Positions 36,153-44,252 of a DNA stretch of 64,000 bases are shown here, in pieces; within the stretch, counting starts at the first letter, position 1, and every line of letters begins with the position of its first letter. The notes beneath the pieces were generated by a model. The model did no database searches. It was not told the origin of the DNA and was given only the letters and a program-made list of their open reading frames with translations. Source of the DNA: JABDCI01 sp964475835. GTDB taxonomy: Bacteria > Verrucomicrobiota > Verrucomicrobiia > JABWAM01. Location: the NCBI GenBank assembly GCA_964475835.1, contig CAYYYL010000010.1, positions 28,661-92,660 on the forward strand, read 5' to 3'. Made by a program: the position numbers and the translations under genes.

Positions 36153-37997
36153 ATGAAACACAAGAAAACCGCAGTCAAGTCGTCCCCCAAAACCGAAAAA
36201 AGTTCCAGGAAAAAGCCGGTCGCTGCGGAGCCGGCGTCCACCGGACGCATTCAGGATGCTCTTCGCCGGAACAGTGCAGCAGTTGAAGCCGGGGCGCATG
36301 TCCCGAAGGGCAAGCTGAGTGAGGGAAATCACGTGTTAAAATCGTTCGCTCATGAGGATTCCCCGGATCGTCCGCACATGAATCGTGAGCTTAAGAATGA
36401 AAAAATCAAGGAACTGATCAAGCTGGCCCAGGAGCAGGGGTATCTCACTTACGGCGACATCAACGATGTGCTTCCCGAAAGCATGGTGAGCCCGGAGGAG
36501 CTTGATTCCGTCATTATTTTGCTGCGCGGCCTTGAAATCGAGATTGTTGACGCCTCGGATGTTGACCGGATCAAACAACGCGATGAAGCGGAGGATGAGT
36601 CCAAGCTCCAGTCAAAAATCGATGTGCTGGATGACCCCGTTCGCATGTACCTCAAGCAGATGGGACAGGTTCCTCTGCTGACGCGTGAGCAGGAGGTGGA
36701 GATTTCCAAGCGCATCGAGGAGGCTGAGGCCAAGATGCAGACGATCCTCAACCTTTTCGGTTTCATTGCCCAGGAGCATCTTGATATTTCCGAACGACTT
36801 TTGCAGGGCAAGGAGCGTTTTGACCGGGTCATTTTGGACAAGAAGATTGCGAGCCGTGAGAAATATTTAAAAACCCTTCCGCGTCTTTGCGCCACCGTCA
36901 AGAAGGCGGATGACGGTGTTGGGCGCCTCTATGAGAAGCTCCGCAACGCAGGCAAGGGGAATCAGACGCCCCTTCGACGTGAATTTGACAAGGCGCATCA
37001 CAAGCTAAAAAGTCTTTATCCCCGCTTTTACCTGAAGCAGAAGGTGACTGAGGAGATGGTGGACAAAACGGAGGAGTTTCGCCGGGATGTGGAACATGTG
37101 ATTCGTGAAGTCGATCGCCTTCGCAAGTCCAAGAATTCCGATGCGAAGTCGAAGTTGAGGGAGAACACGCACCGCCTGGTGGAGATGGAGAAACGTGTTC
37201 GCATGCCCCTGGACACCTTCCTGCAAACCCACGATGACTTGAAGATGTGGCTTGCGAAGGCCCTCAAGGCGAAGACGGAAATGGTGGAGGCGAATCTGCG
37301 ACTCGTGATCTCCATTGCAAAAAAGTACACCAATCGGGGGCTTTCCTTTCTCGATCTGATTCAAGAGGGAAACATGGGGTTGATGAAGGCCGTTGAGAAG
37401 TTTGAGTACCGGCGTGGATATAAATTTAGCACTTATGCAACCTGGTGGATCCGCCAGGCGATCACCCGGTCCATTGCCGATCAGGCGCGAACGATTCGTA
37501 TTCCTGTGCACATGATCGAAACGATCAATAAGTTGATGCGTGTGCAGAAGGCCTTGTTGCAGGCGTATGGACGCGAGCCCTCACCGGATGAGATCGCTGA
37601 TGAAATTCAGATGCCGGTGGAGCGTGTCCGGGCCATCATGAAGATGGCGCAGCAGCCGATCTCGCTGCAGAGCCCTGTAGGCGATTCTGATGATACGAGT
37701 TTTGGTGATTTTATTGAGGATAAGTCGGCGGAGAATCCCTCGGAGATGACTTCTCATTCTCTTCTCAAGGAAAAGTTGAAGGATGTGTTGAACAGTCTCA
37801 CGGAACGGGAACGGGCTGTGCTGACCCTTCGTTTCGGTCTGGGCGACGGATATTCCCGGACGCTTGAGGAGGTGGGACGTCAATTCCGGGTGACCCGGGA
37901 GCGTATCCGCCAGATCGAAGCCAAGGCTTTGCGCAAGATGCGTCATCCGACACGTATTCACCAGCTTGAGGGATTCCTGGAAGTGAATGAGCAGTAA
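36153..37997 (+). CDS. rpoD: RNA polymerase primary sigma factor (sigma-70)
   Basis: A 614-residue protein. A Lys-rich N-terminal tail leads to region 1.1 (LIKLAQEQGYLTYGDINDVLP), region 1.2 (DPVRMYLKQMGQVPLLTREQEVE), then a non-conserved stretch. Region 2 has EANLRLVISIAKKYTNRGLSFLDLIQEGNMGLMKAVEKF in the form of overlapping core-binding blocks. Regions 3 and 4 follow, with region 4.2 including TLEEVGRQFRVTRERIRQIEAKAL. This is the housekeeping sigma that directs transcription from most promoters. ATG at 36153 is preferred over a TTG three codons earlier. It follows dnaG in the classic order. A perfect palindrome 33 bases downstream may end transcription. Confidence 0.97.
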   Translation: MKHKKTAVKSSPKTEKSSRKKPVAAEPASTGRIQDALRRNSAAVEAGAHVPKGKLSEGNHVLKSFAHEDSPDRPHMNRELKNEKIKELIKLAQEQGYLTYGDINDVLPESMVSPEELDSVIILLRGLEIEIVDASDVDRIKQRDEAEDESKLQSKIDVLDDPVRMYLKQMGQVPLLTREQEVEISKRIEEAEAKMQTILNLFGFIAQEHLDISERLLQGKERFDRVILDKKIASREKYLKTLPRLCATVKKADDGVGRLYEKLRNAGKGNQTPLRREFDKAHHKLKSLYPRFYLKQKVTEEMVDKTEEFRRDVEHVIREVDRLRKSKNSDAKSKLRENTHRLVEMEKRVRMPLDTFLQTHDDLKMWLAKALKAKTEMVEANLRLVISIAKKYTNRGLSFLDLIQEGNMGLMKAVEKFEYRRGYKFSTYATWWIRQAITRSIADQARTIRIPVHMIETINKLMRVQKALLQAYGREPSPDEIADEIQMPVERVRAIMKMAQQPISLQSPVGDSDDTSFGDFIEDKSAENPSEMTSHSLLKEKLKDVLNSLTERERAVLTLRFGLGDGYSRTLEEVGRQFRVTRERIRQIEAKALRKMRHPTRIHQLEGFLEVNEQ

Positions 37998-38029
37998 AAA
38001 GGCGAGGGCGGTTTCCCTTTTTGTCGAGT

Positions 38030-38083
38030 GCCACGCTCCGTCGTGGGCGATTAAATTCGAATGGGTTCACGACGGAGCGTGGC
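38030..38083. repeat. REP-like palindrome, possible terminator
   Basis: Perfect 16-base arms (38030-38045 and 38068-38083) with a 22-base AT-richer loop; the arms contain ACGGAGCGT as in the family above. There is no T-run, so it is better read as a repeat than as a standard terminator for rpoD. Confidence 0.7.
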
Positions 38084-38095
38084 CTCCACAACTGC

Positions 38096-38848
38096 ATGAC
38101 CAAGTGTGTTGATTCCGGCCAGGAGCGCTCCCCTGCTGTTTTTGTCATTGGAGCCCTGATTCTCGTCGCACTCTGGTTGCCTCCCATGCCCTGGACGTGG
38201 GGCTCGGAAGATCTGCCGGCATGGCTATCCCAACTTTTGATCGCACTTCATGTAATTCGTGAGGGGGAGACGTGGCGTTTTCGCTGGGACTACGTTCTGA
38301 TTCCACCTGCGTTTCTTTATGCGATCTGGAGAATGATTCAATCCCGGCTTTCTTTGGAGGAGAGTGGCTTGACGTGGAAACATTTTGGGCCTGCCGTGCG
38401 ATTTCTTGCCTTCCCCTCGCTTCTTGGATGCGCGGTGTTGATTGGGTGGGGGATGAGCACGCATCAAGTGGAGTTCACGGGCCATTTTTTGAAAAGGCTG
38501 ATTCCCCTGAACGCATTTGCCCAGCAGATGGGGATTCAGTGGTTTTTCCATCGCGAGTTGATGTCATGGTTTGGCAGGGGGAGGCGCACGGTCTGGATAC
38601 TGACTGCGTACTTTGTGGCTCTGCACGCTCCGAACCCAGGGCTTATGCTGGGGACCCTGGTCGGGATGTATGTCTGGGCAAGTTGCTATCAACGGCATCC
38701 CAATCTCTATGCCCTGGCGATTTCGCATTCGCTGTTGAGCGCCGTTTTGATGCAAACCATGCCCCGGGGGCTCCTGCCCTCCGTGTCGGTGGGTTGGCGG
38801 TTTGTTGAAAAAGGCATCGCCCACCAATGGTGGGGATGGGGGCATTAG
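38096..38848 (+). CDS. CPBP-family-like membrane protein with degenerate active site
   Basis: A 250-residue membrane protein with about seven hydrophobic segments. The order of later motifs resembles the CPBP/CAAX-protease family: a FFHREL block, then FVALHAPN, then SHSLLSAVL. However the first motif, normally EExxxR, reads QQMGIQWFFHR, so one or both catalytic Glu may be replaced by Gln. Either the protein is an inactive relative or it belongs to a divergent subgroup that uses other residues. ATG at 38096 follows directly after the REP-like palindrome; earlier in-frame codons are repeat-derived. Function is unknown; it stands between rpoD and the glycosidase-like gene. Confidence 0.55.
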   Translation: MTKCVDSGQERSPAVFVIGALILVALWLPPMPWTWGSEDLPAWLSQLLIALHVIREGETWRFRWDYVLIPPAFLYAIWRMIQSRLSLEESGLTWKHFGPAVRFLAFPSLLGCAVLIGWGMSTHQVEFTGHFLKRLIPLNAFAQQMGIQWFFHRELMSWFGRGRRTVWILTAYFVALHAPNPGLMLGTLVGMYVWASCYQRHPNLYALAISHSLLSAVLMQTMPRGLLPSVSVGWRFVEKGIAHQWWGWGH

Positions 38849-38921
38849 AATTTCTTGATAGGGCTGTCTTCTGATGGTGTCGGGCTTGCGAAGCTAGGCC
38901 CGGGTGGTTTAGGTTGGCAGC

Positions 38922-40784
38922 ATGAAACCGGAATCCTTCGGTTGGCTTCGTTGGGTTGGGTGTCTGATTCTCGTGGAATGTTTTCTCATCCCGAGCACGG
39001 TTCTTGGGAAAGATGATGCCGCAAGCACGACTTACCATCCGAGACATGTGGAGGTGAAAGGGGAACCGGGGCGATTTGAACTCCAAGTGGATGGCACACC
39101 TTATTTCATACGGGGTGTGGGTTTTAATGTGGATCGCCTTGAGTATGGGGAAAAGGAGATGCAGCTGGCGAAGGAGACGGGCTTTAACAGTCTGCGTACA
39201 TGGGGGGCGGGTTCGACCACGTTGAAGGGACTGGATCTTGCAGAGAAGCATGGGCTTTCCGTGATTCCCGCCTGGTGGCTGAGTCAGGATAAAAAGGAAA
39301 ATCCTACGGGACGGGATTACTCCAATGAAAAGCAAAACCAGGAGGAGGTTTCACATATTCTGGAATTCGTAAATGAGTTCAAACAACATCCCGCCGTTTT
39401 GATGTGGGGGATTGGAAATGAAGTCTACTTGTTTGGAGGTCAGGGGGCGGACTATTGCAAATTCGTCGAACAGGTATGCCAGGCTATTCATAAAGAGGAT
39501 CCCCATCATCCGGTTCTTTGTGTCGATGTGAATACCGCTCCGATTGCGGATCTGGCGAAGTACACCCCGAGTTTGGATGTTTATGGAATCAACACCTACG
39601 GTAGCTGGACCATGGCCTGTTCCACCCAGCAGGATGCCGTGAAGGCATTGAAAAAACCTGTGTTATTTTCTGAGTTTGGGCCGACCCTTCCCGGAGGGGA
39701 CAGCAAGGTGAACCCCAAGTTGCATGCCCAGACCTATGTGGAGATCTGGAAAAGGGCAATCCTTCCTCTTGCTGGAACAAATATCGGAGGATATTTTTTT
39801 GTGTTCAGAGATGGCCGCCCGGATGACACCTACTATGGAATTTTTGACTGTCAGAACAGGCCGAAACCCGTGGTGTATCAGGCCATCCGTAATTCACTTT
39901 TTTCGAGCGCCCTTGGCGATGAGGTGAAGGTTGTGCGTTCCGAGTGGGGATATGATTTGAAACTGAATGACAGGCCGTACTTCGTGCGCGGTGTTCCAGC
40001 CGGGCCTGAGGATTTGACCAAGCAACACCTTGAAGAGATGTCCCGGATCGGGTTGAACACTCTTCTCCTTGGCACGAATGCATGTGAAAAACCCGAGTTT
40101 GGATTTCTTTCAGCGTTCGGTTTGAAGGCGATGGTTCGTATCCCGCTCGCCCCGGAATATCAGGGGAACCGACCGACCGGGCGTGACTATTCCAATTCCG
40201 AGCAGAACAAACTAGCCCTGACTGAAGTCCTGACTGTGGTTGAAAAGTATAAAAAGGAGCCAGCGGTGTTGATGTGGGAGGTGGGAGAGAAAACGTATCA
40301 ACATTGCGTTCACAAGGAGGAGTTCGCCCGTTTTCTTAATGAGTTGGCCAAGGCCATTCATGGGGTGGATTCCAGGCACCCCGTCTTCCACACCACGGGG
40401 TATGATGCGGGATTTCGAAACTTCGCAAAATTCACTCCTGATCTTGACCTCGTGGGAGTCGAAACCGAAGCCGGCCCGGGTGTCATGAATTCCATGGCAG
40501 AAAATGCCGATCGGTGGATGCGCCGGCCGGTTCTTTTTGTCAGCAATTCCTTCCTTGATGAGGGCGCGGGACGTTCAAAACTGACGGAAGAGGTGAAGAC
40601 ATGGTGTGATGTGGAGTTGTGGAAACGGGGGGTTCTTCGCAGCCGCCCCTTCACCATCGGGGGATGTTTTCGAAGATGGAGAGATCAGGAGGGGGATCTC
40701 TGGGGATTTGTCCGTAAGGATGGGACACCCAAAACGGCAAATTTAGATGAGGTTCGTAACACATTGCTCGCTGACGACAACTGA
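38922..40784 (+). CDS. Exported protein with two tandem glycoside-hydrolase-2-type TIM-barrel domains
   Basis: A 620-residue protein with a signal peptide (about residues 1-30). Residues about 40-330 form a TIM barrel of the GH2/GH5-like clan. It has the acid/base pair Asn166-Glu167 in WGIGNEVY and a candidate nucleophile Glu251 in FSEFGP. Residues about 335-620 repeat this layout, including the block PTGRDYSN found in both halves. In the second copy the NE pair reads GE (Glu456) and the FSEF strand reads FVSN, so it probably cannot catalyse. The second half may bind carbohydrate. Its substrate is unknown, likely a beta-glycan outside the inner membrane. It is followed by a long non-coding region. 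Confidence 0.82.
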   Translation: MKPESFGWLRWVGCLILVECFLIPSTVLGKDDAASTTYHPRHVEVKGEPGRFELQVDGTPYFIRGVGFNVDRLEYGEKEMQLAKETGFNSLRTWGAGSTTLKGLDLAEKHGLSVIPAWWLSQDKKENPTGRDYSNEKQNQEEVSHILEFVNEFKQHPAVLMWGIGNEVYLFGGQGADYCKFVEQVCQAIHKEDPHHPVLCVDVNTAPIADLAKYTPSLDVYGINTYGSWTMACSTQQDAVKALKKPVLFSEFGPTLPGGDSKVNPKLHAQTYVEIWKRAILPLAGTNIGGYFFVFRDGRPDDTYYGIFDCQNRPKPVVYQAIRNSLFSSALGDEVKVVRSEWGYDLKLNDRPYFVRGVPAGPEDLTKQHLEEMSRIGLNTLLLGTNACEKPEFGFLSAFGLKAMVRIPLAPEYQGNRPTGRDYSNSEQNKLALTEVLTVVEKYKKEPAVLMWEVGEKTYQHCVHKEEFARFLNELAKAIHGVDSRHPVFHTTGYDAGFRNFAKFTPDLDLVGVETEAGPGVMNSMAENADRWMRRPVLFVSNSFLDEGAGRSKLTEEVKTWCDVELWKRGVLRSRPFTIGGCFRRWRDQEGDLWGFVRKDGTPKTANLDEVRNTLLADDN

Positions 40785-40867
40785 ACCAGCCCAAGGCCCA
40801 TACGGCCGCTTTTCCCTGCCGGCATTCCCGGTGCTCATGGGTTCTCTCGGATGTATTCTTATAGTGT

Positions 40868-41077
40868 CGGACTTCGTCTTGAAGTCCGTTTATGGGAAAC
40901 TTTATAAGTAAAACTTATATAAATTGGTTCCCTATTTTGGTTCGAATCGGTTCAAATAGGTCATTTTAGCCGAAAATCGCCCCAGGGAAGTGCTCCGAAA
41001 AGGCGAAATGATAATCCAACTGGGCTAACGCTTTAGCGGCCATTTGGATTAGTTTTAGTAAGCCTAGGTTGTTAGGC
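40868..41077 (+). ncRNA. Structured RNA-like leader ahead of the two-partner secretion operon
   Basis: Part of the 323-base gap 40785-41107, the only long gap without a gene. It holds successive hairpins: CGGACTTC (40868-40888), TATAAGT (40903-40919), CCTATTT/AAATAGG (40931-40960), TCGCC/GGCGA within TCATTT/AAATGA (40961-41011), AATCCAA/TTGGATT enclosing GGC-CGC/GCG-GCC (41013-41050), and GCCTA/TAGGC (41062-41077). The first may be a weak terminator for the upstream gene. The others would lie in the mRNA leader of the small protein gene at 41108. I do not recognise a known riboswitch class. Whether this is an RNA gene, an attenuator or chance is unproven. Confidence 0.4.
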
Positions 41078-41107
41078 AACAGAATTTATTTCAACCCATC
41101 AAATCCT

Positions 41108-41374
41108 ATGAAATCCAAATCCTCCCTTCTCACCATCCTGTCCTCGGCCTTTTTGGGAATGGTGGCCCTCTCGCTGGGACTGGTGTTTTACAACGCGACG
41201 CTCCAACGGAAGGTTGTTCAATCGCAGGGTGAAGTGGAGCGTGCCGTTCGTTTGCAGGAGGTTACCCGCTCGGTGGTGACGGATGCGGCAAAGCTTTCGG
41301 TAAATGATCCGCAGATTCGTGATTTGCTGGCCCGATATCAAGTTACCGTGACTCAGAAACAGCCTTCTAAATAA
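41108..41374 (+). CDS. Small single-span membrane protein with coiled coil, unknown function
   Basis: An 88-residue protein. A short basic N terminus is followed by one membrane segment (residues 7-29, LTILSSAFLGMVALSLGLVF) and then a helical segment (QRKVVQSQGEVERAVRLQEVTRSV) suited to a coiled coil. The end is LSVNDPQIRDLLARYQV. I do not recognise it. It has the same layout as the next gene's product and a similar ending, so the two are probably distant paralogues. It is the first gene of a run that continues into the two-partner secretion genes, which suggests an envelope accessory role. Confidence 0.6.
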   Translation: MKSKSSLLTILSSAFLGMVALSLGLVFYNATLQRKVVQSQGEVERAVRLQEVTRSVVTDAAKLSVNDPQIRDLLARYQVTVTQKQPSK

Positions 41375-41397
41375 CCCCTTTAACCAAACCCATCACT

Positions 41398-41727
41398 ATG
41401 AACATCGAACATTCATCCCATCGTTCCCCCTATTTCCTGCCCATGTTTCTGGCGCTTCTGGGCCTGGTGCTCCACCAGGGCTTCGAGCTTTACGGCATTG
41501 TGCAACAGAGCCGGGCACTTCGTTCCGGACAGGCCCGCAATGAAGCCATCCTGGTGGAGGCTGAAAAAGCCCGCGGAATCAGTGAGAAGTTTTTCAAGGA
41601 TATCGTGGTGCTTGCGGCGAACAACCCGAACGCCGCCCAGATCCAGAAGGTCTACAACATCCAATGGAAGGGGAAGGCGGTTGCCGACTCCAAGGGCAAT
41701 ACCGAGCCTGTTTCTCTGAACAAGTAA
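41398..41727 (+). CDS. Small single-span membrane protein with coiled coil, unknown function
   Basis: A 109-residue protein with a membrane segment (about residues 11-33) and a helical segment (QQSRALRSGQARNEAILVEAEKA). The C-terminal region LAANNPNAAQIQKVYNIQW parallels LSVNDPQIRDLLARYQV of the preceding gene. I do not recognise it. It starts 23 bases after the previous stop and 16 bases before the TpsA start, so it is probably in one operon with the secretion genes. Possible roles are an inner-membrane accessory of secretion or a protective membrane protein, but no evidence decides. Confidence 0.6.
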   Translation: MNIEHSSHRSPYFLPMFLALLGLVLHQGFELYGIVQQSRALRSGQARNEAILVEAEKARGISEKFFKDIVVLAANNPNAAQIQKVYNIQWKGKAVADSKGNTEPVSLNK

Positions 41728-41743
41728 ATCCTGGAGCATAAAC

Positions 41744-44248
41744 GTGCACACAACCCATCCCCGCCCGTCCTGGTTCTCCAGGGCGCTCCGTGCCTCCCTC
41801 CCTTCCATCGCCCTTTGCCTGACGATGAGTGGGGGGATCCTCATCGGTGCGGATGTGGTGGTGGATGGCACCACGGCGACATCCGTTTCGGCGGGTTCCC
41901 GGGGACAGTCGGTGGTGGACCTTGCCCCCAGCGACTCAAGCGGCATTTCCCACAACAAATACACCACGTTCAATGTTTCGACGCTCGGAGTGGATTTGAA
42001 CAATCAATCCGCGGGCGCACGAACGATCCTCAACGAAGTGACGAGCGCGAACCCTTCGCTCATCGAAGGCAAACTGGAGGTCCTTGGACCCCAGGCCCAT
42101 GTCGTGTTGGTGAATCCCAATGGAATCACGGTCAACGGGGGCTCCTTTGTCAACACGGGGGGCATTGCTCTTTCAACGGGACAGGTGGGCTTTCAGAGTG
42201 AAGGAGCTGCGCCGTTTCCTGTCGTCAATCATATCAAGCTGACCAACGGTCAGGCGGGGGAGGGACAGATCACCATTGGTGCGGCAGGTCTGATGGGCGA
42301 TTTCACCTTTCTGGATCTCATTTCCCGAAAAATCCAGATCGATGGGCCGATCATTAACACCAATCCTGATCCCAAGGCTTCGGTGAGTCTTATTGCGGGA
42401 AAGAGCATCGTGACATTGAATTCCAGTGTTTCTCCCGGAAACAATTCCGTGGAATGGGCTAAGGATGAATCCAATGGGGGATCGAGTCCCAACCAGGTTC
42501 TTATCGACATCACCCGTCCCGCGTCCATTTCCACCAGCCGCATTCTGATTGCCGTGCGTGATGATGGTGCGGGTGTTCGCAATGCGGGAAATCTTCTCGC
42601 TGGTTCCGGGGGATTCATTCTTCGTTCCAATGGAAATTTGGAATTACAAGGGGGTGCGATTGTCTCCAAGGACGCACTCGTACTTGAAAAGCTCGAATCC
42701 GGCGGTAGTGATTTTACCTTTAATTCCAATGCGGGAACAACGGGGATTTCCACCCTGAGCGCAGAAGCGGGTTTGGGAGTCTATGCGCAGGCTCTGACGC
42801 TGGCGGATACTTCGGTGATTGCTGCCGGTGGCAAAATCGAACTCGGGATCAAGGGATCTTCTCCCACCCGGGAGCTTTCCATTACGAGTGCCTCAGGTTT
42901 GAGTGAAATTCAGAATGTCAGTGGCTCAATTGGTTTATATGCCAAGGGGCAGAATCTCACAATCGAAGGGACCCGGGTGAACGCTGGCACCCTGATTGAT
43001 ATCGAAGGGGCGGATCTGACCCTCGCAGGCAGGGAATCCCAGGATGGTTGGAAGAATGGTGAAATTTCAGGGGGCCAGATGACCTTCAACCTCACGGGAC
43101 AAACCCGCATCACCGGTGCGGATGTGATCAGTGCCACGGATTTGAAACTGAAAACAACTTCCCTGACTCTGGATTCGGCTCTTCCTGGTGGAAAAGGCAA
43201 TTCCCGCTCGCAAGTGACGGCGGTGAACGGCGGCCTCGTTGTGGAGACCACCTCGGGTGACATCCTTAACAAGGGCAGCACCCTTCAGGGAACACTTCAG
43301 ATCAGCGGGGATGCGGAATCCAAGGGTGGCGTGACCCTCAAGTCTGCAGGCAACATTCTCAACTACTCCTACAGTGCGGAACAGCTGGGTATCATTTTTT
43401 CAAAAACGGACGATCTCTCCGTGACTGCGGCTGGCAATGTTGAAAACAACTCGGCACGCATGATTTCCAACGGAGCCGTGGACATCCAGGTGACCGGCCA
43501 ACTCGCCAACAAGGTGGATTACACGGCCTCAACCATTCCCCCTGAGACTTACGAGATGAGCCGTCCCTTCCTTTTCTTCTTCAAGAAAACCACCCGCGTT
43601 CTTCGCATTTCAGGGGGCAACTCCAGGACGCCGGGACAACTGGCCTATATCATCTCCGGGAAGGGATTGTCGATCCATGCGGGAAGTCTCACCAATGACG
43701 GCGGGGAAATTGATGCCAATGGTGGAAACATCGTGGTGGATGCGGATAGCATCGTCAACCGCGCCCAGCTGGTCGGGGACGCCTATCTCGAGACTACTAA
43801 AAATCCTTTTGGCAGCTCGTACAAGGGGCGCTCCGACATGCAGTTGCTCGGAGGTCTGATCAATGGAAGTTCCGATGTCACCCTCAATGCCACTTCCAGT
43901 CTGTTGAATGATGGTGGCCGCATTCTTTCCCTAGGGAATCTCTCGGTGCAGAGCGCCGAGATCCAGGGGAACGCCAGGACCCTGCATGTGTTGCAGCGTT
44001 ACGGCTACTCCAATCCCCTGATGAAGCAATCCCAGAAGTTGTTTCAGCGTGATCAGGGCGGCGAATTTGTCGCGACAGGGCTGACCACCCTCAACTCCAC
44101 AACAAAACCGGTGGTGATGAGCGGTGGAAAAATTGAGGGCAGTCTCGGGGTTCTTACCCCGGGAGGTCTTAGTTGGATCCGCCCCAACATGGATGAGCAA
44201 CCCGAAGCCACTTCAAGTATTGGAATGATGGAACGACTTTTTAACTAA
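41744..44248 (+). CDS. Short TpsA exoprotein (filamentous-haemagglutinin-type, two-partner secretion)
   Basis: An 834-residue protein starting at GTG. An N-terminal signal region (about residues 1-35) is followed by the two-partner secretion domain, including SSGISHNKYTTFNV and the NPNGI motif at residues 124-128, which binds the TpsB POTRA domains. The rest is beta-helix repeat sequence rich in Gly, Asn, Ser and Thr. It ends without any visible toxin, protease or sortase-like domain. TpsA proteins are threaded through the outer membrane by TpsB and stay attached or are released as adhesins. It ends four bases before tpsB and shares it with the giant TpsA further on. Confidence 0.93.
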   Translation: MHTTHPRPSWFSRALRASLPSIALCLTMSGGILIGADVVVDGTTATSVSAGSRGQSVVDLAPSDSSGISHNKYTTFNVSTLGVDLNNQSAGARTILNEVTSANPSLIEGKLEVLGPQAHVVLVNPNGITVNGGSFVNTGGIALSTGQVGFQSEGAAPFPVVNHIKLTNGQAGEGQITIGAAGLMGDFTFLDLISRKIQIDGPIINTNPDPKASVSLIAGKSIVTLNSSVSPGNNSVEWAKDESNGGSSPNQVLIDITRPASISTSRILIAVRDDGAGVRNAGNLLAGSGGFILRSNGNLELQGGAIVSKDALVLEKLESGGSDFTFNSNAGTTGISTLSAEAGLGVYAQALTLADTSVIAAGGKIELGIKGSSPTRELSITSASGLSEIQNVSGSIGLYAKGQNLTIEGTRVNAGTLIDIEGADLTLAGRESQDGWKNGEISGGQMTFNLTGQTRITGADVISATDLKLKTTSLTLDSALPGGKGNSRSQVTAVNGGLVVETTSGDILNKGSTLQGTLQISGDAESKGGVTLKSAGNILNYSYSAEQLGIIFSKTDDLSVTAAGNVENNSARMISNGAVDIQVTGQLANKVDYTASTIPPETYEMSRPFLFFFKKTTRVLRISGGNSRTPGQLAYIISGKGLSIHAGSLTNDGGEIDANGGNIVVDADSIVNRAQLVGDAYLETTKNPFGSSYKGRSDMQLLGGLINGSSDVTLNATSSLLNDGGRILSLGNLSVQSAEIQGNARTLHVLQRYGYSNPLMKQSQKLFQRDQGGEFVATGLTTLNSTTKPVVMSGGKIEGSLGVLTPGGLSWIRPNMDEQPEATSSIGMMERLFN

Positions 44249-44252
44249 TTTC

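Noticed and set aside
8309..38083. A CRISPR array made from the repeated palindromes.
   Set aside because: Copies are single, kilobases apart and have no spacers or cas genes.
40938..40950. A GGTTCGAATC sequence resembling the T arm of a tRNA.
   Set aside because: The flanking bases do not form a T stem, acceptor stem or anticodon arm.
40785..41107. A cyclic-di-GMP or other known riboswitch in the secretion operon leader.
   Set aside because: None of the conserved core sequences of the classes I know were found; only generic hairpins are visible.
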